Shown here one piece after another: positions 7,515 to 14,138 of a stretch of 16,276 bases of DNA (position 1 is its first letter; each line of letters opens with the position of its first letter). The DNA is taken from contig CAUDIU010000039.1 of the NCBI GenBank assembly GCA_958449715.1, positions 1 through 16,276 of the forward strand, in the 5' to 3' direction. Source of the stretch: an uncultured Clostridium sp. Lineage in GTDB: Bacteria > Cyanobacteriota > Vampirovibrionia > Gastranaerophilales > Gastranaerophilaceae. The translations under genes and the position numbers were made by a program. Below the pieces are notes generated by a model. The model saw only the letters and a program-made list of their open reading frames with translations, made no database searches and was not told where the DNA came from.

Positions 7515-7554
7515 ACTTAGAGCTACTCTCAATAAGGTGTTTTCATGTTAAAAT
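7515..7554 (+). promoter_or_regulatory. merR promoter with degenerate operator copy
   Basis: TGTTAAAAT (7546-7554) is an extended -10 box giving a start near 7561, just before the AGGAGG site (7561-7566). At 7515-7533 the minus strand reads ATTGAGAGTAGCTCTAAGT, the flavoprotein operator with one central base missing. This suggests autoregulation, or influence on the facing tRNA promoter. The shortened centre would put the half sites on a different turn geometry, so binding may be weaker. Confidence 0.45.
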
Positions 7555-7573
7555 TTCTGTAGGAGGTTTTTAT

Positions 7574-7987
7574 ATGTACACGATAAAAGAAGTAGCTGAG
7601 AAAATGGACGTATCTGAACATACATTGAGATTTTGGGCAAAAAGTGGTTTTTTCCCTTTTGTAAAGCGAGATCAAAACAATATAAGACAATTTTCTGAAG
7701 ATGATTTAGGCTGGGTAAAAATGGTAAAATGCTTGCGTTCAGTTGGAACAGAAAATAAAGCTATTAAACGTTATATTGATTTGTGCATAATTGGGGATTC
7801 GACAATTCCAGAACGTTATGGGATTATTCAGGCTACAAAATTAAAAGCTGAAGAACAGATGAAAGAACTCCAAAAACAACTTGAATTGCTAAATTATAAA
7901 GAAAAATTTTATCAAAATCTGATAAAAAATAATCTTAAAGATTCTTGGAATCCAATGAATAATATTCAATTGGAAAAAGCATTGTGA
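7574..7987 (+). CDS. MerR-family transcriptional regulator, AdhR/NmlR-like
   Basis: A 137-residue DNA-binding protein. It begins MYTIKEVAEKMDVSEHTLRFWAK, the MerR winged-helix, where many relatives have LRYYE. FSEDDLGWVKMVKCLRSVG follows, and a C-terminal coiled coil (about 85-118, KAEEQMKELQKQLELLNYK) provides the dimer interface. C53 aligns with the single redox-sensing cysteine of AdhR-type regulators; C71 (IDLCIIGDST) is a second one. There is no metal-binding C-terminal cysteine loop, so thiol-reactive electrophiles are likelier inducers than metals. The ATG at 7574 has AGGAGG 7 nt upstream; an ORF start at 7487 was discarded because it would run through the promoter and operator. Its main target is probably the flavoprotein gene upstream. 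Confidence 0.92.
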   Translation: MYTIKEVAEKMDVSEHTLRFWAKSGFFPFVKRDQNNIRQFSEDDLGWVKMVKCLRSVGTENKAIKRYIDLCIIGDSTIPERYGIIQATKLKAEEQMKELQKQLELLNYKEKFYQNLIKNNLKDSWNPMNNIQLEKAL

Positions 7988-8007
7988 TATTAAATGTGAT
8001 TAAAAAT

Positions 8008-8041
8008 AAAACAGCCTACATTGTTATAATGCAGGCTGTTT
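8008..8041. terminator. Bidirectional intrinsic terminator between merR and the NifX-like gene
   Basis: AAACAGCCT (8008-8016) pairs with AGGCTGTTT (8033-8041). Inside, CATT/AATG adds four pairs after one A/C mismatch, closing a short loop. A-rich and T-rich flanks serve both strands, fitting the convergent genes. Confidence 0.8.
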
Positions 8042-8055
8042 CATTTGATAAATAA

Positions 8056-8664
8056 TTAATGATTATGATGACATCCGCCATGATTATGACAATGGTGGTG
8101 ACCTTCTCCACCACAAGAATTTTCTCCTGTGGTTAGCTCAGAATTCATATATTGAGTTACAAGTTCTTTAATATCCATTTCAGGACAGCCGGTAATTACT
8201 TTTACACCTTTTTGAGCAAAAGCATTTAAAGGGCGCATTCCCATACCACCAGCAAGTACAACGTTAGTGCCTAATTCAGCAATCCAGTCTGCTGCTGCGC
8301 AAGAAATCCCTTCTTCAGGAATTTTATTTTCAATGCTTAAAATTTCTTTGTTTTCAGGGTTAATTTCAACGAATGTGAATGTATCACAGTGTCCGAAATG
8401 TGAACATAATTTGTTTTCACTGCTTGGAATTGCAATTTTCATAATTTTATCTCCTTTTGATTTGTAAATATTATTTTGTAATAATATTGCGTTTTCTAGT
8501 GCTTCTGTTTCTGTCATATTATTTTCTAAGGCAAAATTTTTTAAAATGTTTAAAATATTTTCATTAATCCTTCGGGTATAAGAAATTTTTTTTGCGCAAG
8601 TTTTTTTTCGTCCGGCACAATTTCTTTTTCCTCCCCAATTATTTTTTTGACAATTTGTAATCAT
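8056..8664 (-). CDS. NifX/MTH1175-like protein with short DNA-binding-like N-terminal extension
   Basis: A single 202-residue ORF with two parts. Residues 1-74 hold a GGKRNCAGRKK motif, like the GGxRxGAGRK stretch seen in small phage and ribbon-helix-helix proteins, then a strand-helix-helix pattern (ISYTRRINENILNILKNFALENNMTETEALENAILL). From M75 runs a dinitrogenase iron-molybdenum cofactor (NifB/NifX) domain of the MTH1175 kind, MKIAIPSSENKLCSHFGHCDTFTFV, with GGMGMRPLNAF later, ending in a His/Cys-rich tail that could bind metal. An internal GGAG (8451-8454) sits 8 nt before ATG 8440-8442, so a separate 128-residue NifX protein may be made. The upstream start has GGAG at 7 nt and a promoter at 8682-8710. 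No nif genes are visible, so nitrogen fixation is not implied. Confidence 0.82.
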   Translation of the reverse strand: MITNCQKNNWGGKRNCAGRKKTCAKKISYTRRINENILNILKNFALENNMTETEALENAILLQNNIYKSKGDKIMKIAIPSSENKLCSHFGHCDTFTFVEINPENKEILSIENKIPEEGISCAAADWIAELGTNVVLAGGMGMRPLNAFAQKGVKVITGCPEMDIKELVTQYMNSELTTGENSCGGEGHHHCHNHGGCHHNH

Positions 8665-8681
8665 TCTTTTGCTCCAATTGC

Positions 8682-8710
8682 ATAATAATACTTTAACTTG
8701 AATTTGTCAA
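8682..8710 (-). promoter_or_regulatory. Sigma-70 promoter of the NifX-like gene
   Basis: On the minus strand, TTGACA (8705-8710) is followed after 17 bp by TATTAT (8682-8687). The leader is about 11 nt and contains GGAG. This gene therefore has its own promoter although it lies behind the photolyase gene. Confidence 0.75.
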
Positions 8711-8728
8711 TACATAATCAAGATATAA

Positions 8729-10012
8729 TTACAAATTTCCTATTTTCAAATTTTTTGAAATATAATCTTCAATATTAAATTTTCGTTTTAAAGAATCATA
8801 AGTCATTCTGCGGATTTTACCAGTGACAGGGAAATTCCTGAATGCTCTGTCATGCAAAGCTCCAATTGCCCACAAAATCCCTGCATACCCGCTTGGAGAT
8901 GGAGAATCATAAGAGTATTTGTTATTAAGATAAATTGCATTATCAAGAGCTGTCTGAGGACTCTGTGACCACTCTAAAATCTTTTTTGCCCAATACATTC
9001 TCAAATAACCATGAATACTGCCATCATTTATTAATTGAATTTGTGCAGTGTTCCAAAGTATGTCATGAGTTTTCGCATTTTCAAAATCGGACAATTTGTA
9101 ATTATAAACTCTCAAATCATTTTCATGCTCCATCAATGAATTTTTAGCCCATAATGGTATACAATCAAGCGTTTTGTAATTTCTACAATAAAGACAAAAA
9201 TTGTCTGATAATTCTTTTTGGATAATTAATTCTTCTAAAAAAACTTCTTTATTAATATCTTCTGCATTCGATTTGATAACCTCAATTGCAGCTCGTTGTG
9301 ATGAAATAAAGCCTAAATTCATATACTTAGAAAGACCTGACAAAACATTTTTTGAAGGGTTGTTTTTAAATTCAGCATATTGAGGGAGTTTGTTTTGAAT
9401 AAAATCTTCTAACAGCAAATCTGCCTCAGTTTTGATATTTGCAAAATTGTCATACTCTGTCAAAAACGGAAAAATCTTGTAATAAATTTTTCTTCGCATT
9501 GTCATTGCATTATATTCCTGCTTGTCTGATAAAAACCTTGCAGGCACAATATTATGCCCGTCAATTTCGTAAATTTTATAATCCTTATTTGCTAAATAAT
9601 CTCGATTTAATAACGGGTTAAAATCAAAAATTAACAAACTTATATCAAGTTTTGAAAGATGTTCAGGAATATCTTTTTCATCAAAAACCTCGAAATTAAA
9701 ATCGAAATTTAAAAAAATTTTTTTAACCTCATTAATTTGATTGTCAATAAAACCTTGCTTTGGCTCGTATTCATAAATCGGTCTTGTGCAGATAATTTTA
9801 AGCGGTTGATTTAATTCTTTTGATTTTTGAATAGCAAATTGCAGTGCAAAATTGTCTTTTATCCTAATTTCACGCTCCATTAAATATACAACAAAACCTT
9901 TTTTTATTTCTTTATTATTAAACTTAAAAATTCTGAAAGGATTTACAAAACTTTCTACAGAAAATTCTGAGGGCACATATTTTAATAAATTATTTTTTAT
10001 GATTCTAACCAT
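8729..10012 (-). CDS. phr: Class II CPD photolyase
   Basis: A 427-residue FAD enzyme that repairs cyclobutane pyrimidine dimers with light. Class II signatures are clear: VVYLMEREIRIKDNFALQFA (41-60) in the antenna domain, KYMNLGFISSQRA (229-241), FLEELIIQKELSDNFC (258-273), and LWNTAQIQL with HGYLRMYWAKKILEWSQSP (319-352), followed by YLNNKYSYDSPSPSGYAGILWAIGALHD (361-388). Length is slightly below the usual 450-500. No Shine-Dalgarno is present; TATATT (10019-10024, minus) ends 6 nt before the ATG, so the mRNA is predicted leaderless. A start at M46 would cut the conserved antenna strand and was rejected. The gene stands alone and is followed on the same strand by the NifX-like gene with its own promoter. 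Confidence 0.95.
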   Translation of the reverse strand: MVRIIKNNLLKYVPSEFSVESFVNPFRIFKFNNKEIKKGFVVYLMEREIRIKDNFALQFAIQKSKELNQPLKIICTRPIYEYEPKQGFIDNQINEVKKIFLNFDFNFEVFDEKDIPEHLSKLDISLLIFDFNPLLNRDYLANKDYKIYEIDGHNIVPARFLSDKQEYNAMTMRRKIYYKIFPFLTEYDNFANIKTEADLLLEDFIQNKLPQYAEFKNNPSKNVLSGLSKYMNLGFISSQRAAIEVIKSNAEDINKEVFLEELIIQKELSDNFCLYCRNYKTLDCIPLWAKNSLMEHENDLRVYNYKLSDFENAKTHDILWNTAQIQLINDGSIHGYLRMYWAKKILEWSQSPQTALDNAIYLNNKYSYDSPSPSGYAGILWAIGALHDRAFRNFPVTGKIRRMTYDSLKRKFNIEDYISKNLKIGNL

Positions 10013-10018
10013 TTTTTG

Positions 10019-10024
10019 AATATA
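10019..10024 (-). promoter_or_regulatory. -10 box of the photolyase gene
   Basis: TATATT on the minus strand, 6 nt before the ATG at 10012; predicted +1 is at the start codon. No good -35 box is visible. Confidence 0.45.
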
Positions 10025-10089
10025 AGTAAAAATTTAAAATTTCACATCGCAAACATTACTAAACAGTTTTCTACAAAAATATTTGAAAA

Positions 10090-10220
10090 CCTTAAAAAAA
10101 GATTAAAAATGTCGAAAATACTCAAATTATCATAAATAATGTAAGTGGTGATTCACCTCTTGCTAAGCCAAATCCTTAGATGATTTGAGTGTTTGCAAGG
10201 AGTAACTGAAAGATTTGTAA
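10090..10220 (+). repeat. Direct repeat copy 1: conserved upstream box plus 86-nt element
   Basis: This copy matches 12452-12582 in the same orientation. CCTTAAAAAAAGATTAA (10090-10106) is identical in both. The next 28 nt differ except for CAAATTAT (10123-10130), at the same offset, and then 86 nt agree at 77 positions without a gap. Conservation of a -35-like box, a -10-like box and the downstream segment, with an unconserved spacer, is what a promoter plus RNA gene shows. A role as duplicated target or junction of a 2.4-kb cassette is also possible. Confidence 0.85.
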
Positions 10221-10252
10221 GCACAGTGAAGCATATGCTTTGCTGTGCTTTT
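10135..10252 (+). promoter_or_regulatory. Candidate structured leader RNA (attenuator/riboswitch-like), copy 1
   Basis: The predicted RNA has a first stem AAGUGGUG/CACCUCUU (10143-10150 with 10154-10161, one U-U mismatch, 3-nt loop). CUCUUGC (10157-10163) can pair with GCAAGGAG (10195-10202), which would compete with that stem. CAAAUC (10169-10174) can pair either with the near GAUUUG (10182-10187) or, with UUAG/CUGA added, with the far GAUUUG (10212-10217). An intrinsic terminator follows at 10219-10252, and the PP-loop gene starts 24 nt later with no promoter between. That arrangement suggests transcription attenuation. GCAAGG (10195-10200) could also pair with CUUUGC (10238-10243) in the terminator arm, a possible antiterminator in this copy only. 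I do not recognise the motif as a known riboswitch class. Confidence 0.55.
10219..10252 (+). terminator. Intrinsic terminator between the leader element and the PP-loop gene
   Basis: AAGCACAG (10219-10226) pairs with CTGTGCTT (10243-10250). A TG/TG internal loop and AAGC/GCTT close on ATAT. TTTT runs to 10252. It lies 24 nt before the ATG. Confidence 0.75.
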
Positions 10253-10276
10253 GTGTTATGTGGATAAGGAGGGGAA

Positions 10277-11065
10277 ATGGAAAAAGAATACCATATTTTG
10301 TCACTTTCAGGCGGGAAAGATTCTACAGCTCTAGCATTTTTCATGCGAGAAAGTATGCCTGAAATTTTTGAAAAATTAGAACTTGTTTTTTCAGATACTG
10401 AATGCGATTTACCTGAAACTTATGATTATTTAAACAAAATTGAAATATTTCTTGGGAAAAAAATTACAAGAATTAGACCAATCTATAATTTTGAACAACT
10501 TTTTAATATTTATGGAATACTACCATCTGCAATGAAAAGATGGTGTACAGTAGAAATGAAAACAAAAACTTTTAGACAATTTATACAAAATAAAATTAAA
10601 TCAGGAAATAAAATTTTTGTTTACATAGGTATTCGTGCAGATGAGTCTTCAAGAGTTAATAATTCTCAAGATAATGAAATTATTAAGCAAGTATACCCAT
10701 TTGTGGAATATAATATTATAAAAAAAGATGTATGCAATATTTTAGATAATAACGGTATTGGTTTCCCAGAATATTATAAATGGAGATCTCGGTCTGGGTG
10801 TTATTTTTGCTTTTTTCAAAAAAAAATTGAGTGGTTAAATTTAAAAGAATATCATCCTAACTTATTTAAAAAAGCTCTAGAATTTGAAGAACAAGGTAAC
10901 GTTCAAAGAGGGAAAAAATTTAGTTGGTGTCAAGATATTTCACTTAAAGAGTTAGTAAAAAAAGAAGATTATTATAGGAAAAAATATGAAATAAAAAATA
11001 TAAAATCAAAAAATTATATTCATAAGAATCTTTTCGAAAAATATACAACTAATACGAACAGTTAG
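10277..11065 (+). CDS. PP-loop ATPase of the PAPS reductase / DndC-like family
   Basis: A 262-residue cytoplasmic adenine-nucleotide alpha-hydrolase. SGGKDS (11-16) is the PP-loop that binds ATP pyrophosphate. MKRWCTVEMK (86-95) is the substrate-loop cysteine motif of this family. SGCYFCFFQ (C175, C178) with C218 (FSWCQD) makes a likely metal or Fe-S cluster ligand set together with C90. The usual C-terminal redox motif of true PAPS reductases is not present, and no other sulfate-assimilation gene is nearby. A DNA- or RNA-modifying sulfur-transfer role like DndC or tRNA thiolases is possible but unproven. AAGGAGGGG precedes the ATG by about 2-5 nt. Transcription must pass the terminator at 10219-10252. 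The 3' end overlaps the convergent PLD gene by 17 bp. Unlike a housekeeping cysH, it forms a repeated pair with a PLD gene in this window. Confidence 0.88.
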   Translation: MEKEYHILSLSGGKDSTALAFFMRESMPEIFEKLELVFSDTECDLPETYDYLNKIEIFLGKKITRIRPIYNFEQLFNIYGILPSAMKRWCTVEMKTKTFRQFIQNKIKSGNKIFVYIGIRADESSRVNNSQDNEIIKQVYPFVEYNIIKKDVCNILDNNGIGFPEYYKWRSRSGCYFCFFQKKIEWLNLKEYHPNLFKKALEFEEQGNVQRGKKFSWCQDISLKELVKKEDYYRKKYEIKNIKSKNYIHKNLFEKYTTNTNS

Positions 11066-12413
11066 GGTCTTCTTTATCTGTCAGACCATTATGGTCATTA
11101 TCTAACCCATCTGAACATGAGCCTATACTATCTTTACCTTCAGGTTTTGGGGTAGTGTATAACCAATTATCAGCAATAATATTCCAATATTCTAAAAATT
11201 TAGTTTTAAATCCTTTTGCTAATTCAGGATTTTTTATAATTAAAAGATTTTCATCATTTTTATTAATTCCAGTATTAGTAAAATTACAAGAACCCAAAAT
11301 AATATATGTATCATCAGAAACAAGAGATTTCATATGCATTTTTCCACCCCAATTTTCAACTTTAATTGGAATACCTAACTCTCGAATTTCCTGAATTTTT
11401 GAATGTTGATTCGTAGCACTATGTGCATCTAAAATTATTTTAACATCAACCCCTCTTATTTTTGCATCATACAGAGCATCATATATTGTTTGATTAGTTA
11501 AATAAAAAATTGGAATATAAATATATTGTTTTGCAGAATTTATTATAGGAAGAATACCATTATCTAAAATTGTAGAATTTGGAGAGAAGAATACATCAAC
11601 TATAGAATTATCTTCTAATAAAATTTCTTTTTGACTTAGACAAGGTTTATTTTTATGAAATAATTCTTGAACAAACATTTTTTCAAAATCTAATGTATAT
11701 AATTCTGCGATTTTAGGTGATTTTATAATAGCTGAAATATTTGTATTATAGCCCCCAGTACCTGATGAACTTATATTTGTTGAACCTGTCCACACAACTT
11801 TTCTATCAATTATAAAATATTTATCATGTATTAAAGTCCCATTATAATTTTTTAAACCTTTCTTTTGATACTTTTCAAGAGTTTTTTTATCAGTTTCATA
11901 ATCAGTTTTATAATTCGGTAACATTTTTAAAGTATATTTTGTGCCACCATAAAAATTAAAATTCCAAGGGGTCATATCAACAACCCACCTAATTTCAACC
12001 CCTCTTTTTTGAGCGTTTAATAACGCTTTTAATATTTCAGGTTGAGAAGAAAAACCAAAAACTGCAAAATCAATTGTTTCATGTGCGTTATTTATTTCTC
12101 TAATAAGAGCTTGAGATGCAGATGTTCTTGCAAAATTAGCAGGTTTATTATATTTATATCCATCTATAAAATATAATTCTATATTAGATGTTTTTACATA
12201 TGGCACAGCTTTTTCATATTTTTTATGAAATATTGGAAATCTTATTTTTAACTCATCATTTTTAGATGTTGAATCAACCTCATTCATTATTTTTGCATAC
12301 TGAGGTATTGAAAAATTTGTATAATTTCTATTTTGCATACTGTTAGTTTTTGAGTATACAGGTAATATTGAAATATGAAATATTAATATTAGCAATACAA
12401 AAATCTTTTTCAT
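11049..12413 (-). CDS. Secreted phospholipase D-like protein, two HKD motifs
   Basis: A 454-residue exported hydrolase; the signal peptide is about 1-21 (MKKIFVLLILIFHISILPVYS). Two PLD half-domains carry H196-x-K198-x4-D203 (IHDKYFIID, then TGSTNISSSG) and H360-x-K362-x4-D367 (MHMKSLVSD, then GSCNFTNTG). The substrate may be DNA, RNA or a phospholipid; the GSTN form and the cofactor-independent HKD chemistry are common to nucleases such as Nuc. The C-terminus (C433 to C452) has a D-G-x-D-N-D-x-x-G-x-x-D-x-x-D loop, a calcium-binding-like pattern of secreted proteins, bracketed by two cysteines. TATAAT (12421-12426, minus) lies 7 nt before the ATG and there is no Shine-Dalgarno, so the mRNA is predicted leaderless. 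It is paralogous to the C-terminal part of the protein at 14311-16050. Confidence 0.92.
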   Translation of the reverse strand: MKKIFVLLILIFHISILPVYSKTNSMQNRNYTNFSIPQYAKIMNEVDSTSKNDELKIRFPIFHKKYEKAVPYVKTSNIELYFIDGYKYNKPANFARTSASQALIREINNAHETIDFAVFGFSSQPEILKALLNAQKRGVEIRWVVDMTPWNFNFYGGTKYTLKMLPNYKTDYETDKKTLEKYQKKGLKNYNGTLIHDKYFIIDRKVVWTGSTNISSSGTGGYNTNISAIIKSPKIAELYTLDFEKMFVQELFHKNKPCLSQKEILLEDNSIVDVFFSPNSTILDNGILPIINSAKQYIYIPIFYLTNQTIYDALYDAKIRGVDVKIILDAHSATNQHSKIQEIRELGIPIKVENWGGKMHMKSLVSDDTYIILGSCNFTNTGINKNDENLLIIKNPELAKGFKTKFLEYWNIIADNWLYTTPKPEGKDSIGSCSDGLDNDHNGLTDKEDPNCSY

Positions 12414-12420
12414 TACGGCT

Positions 12421-12426
12421 ATTATA
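12421..12426 (-). promoter_or_regulatory. -10 box of the first PLD gene
   Basis: TATAAT, then AGCCGTA, then ATGAAAAAG. The other PLD gene has TATAAT-AACCGTA-ATGAAAAAG, so the start region is almost identical. Predicted +1 is at the ATG. Confidence 0.65.
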
Positions 12427-12451
12427 AAACAAATATTGATTTCGCCAAAAT

Positions 12452-12582
12452 CCTTAAAAAAAGATTAAGTTTAGAGTGTTCTTACAAATTATAAGGAATA
12501 ATGTAAGTGGTGGCACACCTCTTGCTAAACCAAATTCTTAGATGATTTGAGTGTTTGCAAGGAGTAGCTGAGAATTTTGTAA
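12452..12582 (+). repeat. Direct repeat copy 2: conserved upstream box plus 86-nt element
   Basis: Second copy of the element at 10090-10220. CCTTAAAAAAAGATTAA is at 12452-12468, CAAATTAT at 12485-12492, and the 86-nt segment at 12497-12582. The nine differences from copy 1 are three in the hairpin loop, one in a linker, and five in or beside the far pairing arms. Confidence 0.85.
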
Positions 12583-12685
12583 ACCAAATTCTCTTTAAAG
12601 CGAAGTAATAGCATAGCTGTATCTAAAATTGTAATAGCAAAATAATTGCTTTTTATCAGACTCAAAAAAAAAGAGTCTGTTTTTT
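12497..12685 (+). promoter_or_regulatory. Candidate structured leader RNA (attenuator/riboswitch-like), copy 2
   Basis: Same fold as copy 1. The first stem is identical, with loop GCA instead of AUU. CAAAUUCUUAG can pair with CUGAGAAUUUUG over 11 pairs with one bulged U; C-to-U on one arm is matched by G-to-A on the other, a compensatory change relative to copy 1. About 70 nt of unconserved sequence follows, including a small AGCAA/TTGCT hairpin at about 12635-12650, then a strong terminator, then the ATG of the 456-residue gene 27 nt later. Confidence 0.5.
12657..12685 (+). terminator. Strong intrinsic terminator before the 456-residue gene
   Basis: CAGACTC (12657-12663) pairs with GAGTCTG (12673-12679) around a run of nine A, followed by six T (12680-12685). 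It is 27 nt before the ATG, so read-through is needed to express the gene from the leader promoter. Confidence 0.85.
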
Positions 12686-12712
12686 GTTGGAAAGCAGTAG
12701 AAAGGAATTTTT

Positions 12713-14083
12713 ATGGAACATTTAAACAAACTTCTCTCTTGTGTAGAAAAAGATTCAGCAATTTTTAAAAATCCTGATTTGAACTATGTAATCGGGCTTA
12801 CAAATACCCAAGTTAAGGATTTGAAAAAATTCGCGACAACAAATGAGCTTATGAAAGAAGAAAAACGAGAATTTTTCTTAACTGAAAAAGGGAAAAAATA
12901 TCTGGAAGACAACCCTGTCAAATCTTGGTGTTGTGACGAATTTCCCAAACGTCCTGAGATTAATCTTGAATATTTAAAACTTGAAAAAATGCCTCCGGTC
13001 TTAACAAAAGCAATGAGATGTCTTGCTCGTAACCTGTTAGAAAATGAAGAATTAAAAGAGCATTCAATTGAAAGTTATTTGAAAAAAGAATTATTGAGCG
13101 AAAATTCTACCTGCAAAGATATTAAAAATGAAATTTCAGAATATATTTTGCAAGGTAAAAAAATTAAACTTACTGATTTATTTGAAAAATTTACATCATA
13201 TGGACTTACAAAATCAATTGTCGGAATTTTATTACTCGATGTCTTAGCAAAAAATAAAGATATTCTTGCAATCTATGAAAAATTGCAATTCCAATTAAAA
13301 CTAAATCAATTGATGTTTGATAGAATGATTTTCTGTCCTCAAAATTTTGAAATTCAAAAAACAGTTATGGAAGATTTACCGATTTTAGAAAAAATTTCGC
13401 TTATTCTTTCTGACACTAAAATAAAAAATATTCTCTACATCACAAAAACGTTAATATATTTCATGAGGGATTTAGAAAAATATACTCTACACACTGAAAG
13501 ATTATCTAAAAAAACAATCCGTTTCAGAAACGTTATAATGAATGCAAAAGATCCTATAAGCCTGTTTTATCGAGATATTCCTAAAGTTCTTTCAGGTAAA
13601 CTTTTGCCTGAATGTGATGATGAATTTTTGAAAAATTATCAAGCATCAATTGACGAGTTAAAAAATGCAACACATAATATGGTATCAGAAATTAACACTT
13701 TCTTCTTTGAAAGTTTTCACGCTAAATCTCGCAAAGAATTAGCTCAAAGATTTGAGAAAGCAGAAGAATTTATTGGAGAAAAAGAATTAAAAATTCTATT
13801 CAATAACGTTGTTGAAAAAGATGCAGATGATATTTTATGGATTAATCGTATTGCGACATTTATCAACAAATCCCGAGTCCCAAAAGATTGGTCTGATGAA
13901 GATGTTGCAGATTTTAAAATCAAAGTAAAAGATTTAGCACTAAAATTCTATGCAATCGAAGCAACAGTCGGAACTTCAGAAATCGGAATCAGTAAAAGTT
14001 TTGAAAAAGTTTTAAAACAACTTTTAGAACTTACAAAACCAGAACAAAATGTTATCGTCAGAAAAATTGTAAATGCTAACTAA
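12713..14083 (+). CDS. Unrecognised 456-residue protein with winged-helix-like N-terminus
   Basis: I cannot name this protein. Residues about 28-66 (GLTNTQVKDLKKFA ... FFLTEKGKKYLE) look like a winged helix. SWCCDEFPKRPE (71-82) follows, and the rest is mostly helical, soluble and rich in Lys/Glu. There is no signal peptide, membrane helix or Walker motif. The stretches FTSYGLTKSIVGILLLDVLAKN (about 160-181) and VPKDWSDEDVADFK (about 387-400) remind me of C-terminal helical parts of very large P-loop ATPases in phage-defence loci (BrxC/DUF6079-like). If so, this is a stand-alone half without the ATPase, but that is a weak memory-based impression. AAGGA lies 6 nt before the ATG. The gene sits between two mirrored PP-loop/PLD pairs and behind a leader element shared with the first PP-loop gene, so the two are probably co-regulated. 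Confidence 0.75.
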   Translation: MEHLNKLLSCVEKDSAIFKNPDLNYVIGLTNTQVKDLKKFATTNELMKEEKREFFLTEKGKKYLEDNPVKSWCCDEFPKRPEINLEYLKLEKMPPVLTKAMRCLARNLLENEELKEHSIESYLKKELLSENSTCKDIKNEISEYILQGKKIKLTDLFEKFTSYGLTKSIVGILLLDVLAKNKDILAIYEKLQFQLKLNQLMFDRMIFCPQNFEIQKTVMEDLPILEKISLILSDTKIKNILYITKTLIYFMRDLEKYTLHTERLSKKTIRFRNVIMNAKDPISLFYRDIPKVLSGKLLPECDDEFLKNYQASIDELKNATHNMVSEINTFFFESFHAKSRKELAQRFEKAEEFIGEKELKILFNNVVEKDADDILWINRIATFINKSRVPKDWSDEDVADFKIKVKDLALKFYAIEATVGTSEIGISKSFEKVLKQLLELTKPEQNVIVRKIVNAN

Positions 14084-14138
14084 TTAATACCAAATTCAAA
14101 CAGCTTAATAAAAAAGAATTTTATATTTTAACTTTAAG

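Noticed and set aside
7487..7573. Upstream start for the MerR regulator
   Set aside because: It runs through the promoter and the operator-like site; AGGAGG points to the ATG at 7574.
8056..8110. Tandem CAT/GTG-like repeat
   Set aside because: It is explained by the His/Cys-rich metal-binding tail of the NifX-like protein.
10135..10220. Cobalamin, SAM, c-di-GMP, fluoride or preQ1 riboswitch
   Set aside because: I compared the remembered core motifs of these classes and none is present; only a covariance search could settle it.
10153..10344. 63-residue minus-strand ORF across the leader and PP-loop start
   Set aside because: It overlaps the structured element, terminator and the conserved PP-loop coding region in antisense.
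10277..11065. Housekeeping cysH
   Set aside because: The C-terminal redox motif and sulfate-assimilation neighbours are absent; the cysteine spacing fits DndC-like PP-loop proteins better.
10135..12582. CRISPR array
   Set aside because: There are only two copies, 86 nt long and 2.4 kb apart with genes between, and no cas genes.
10135..12582. Integron attC sites
   Set aside because: No integrase gene is visible and the R/L core-site consensus (AAC...GTT with the expected symmetry) is not found.
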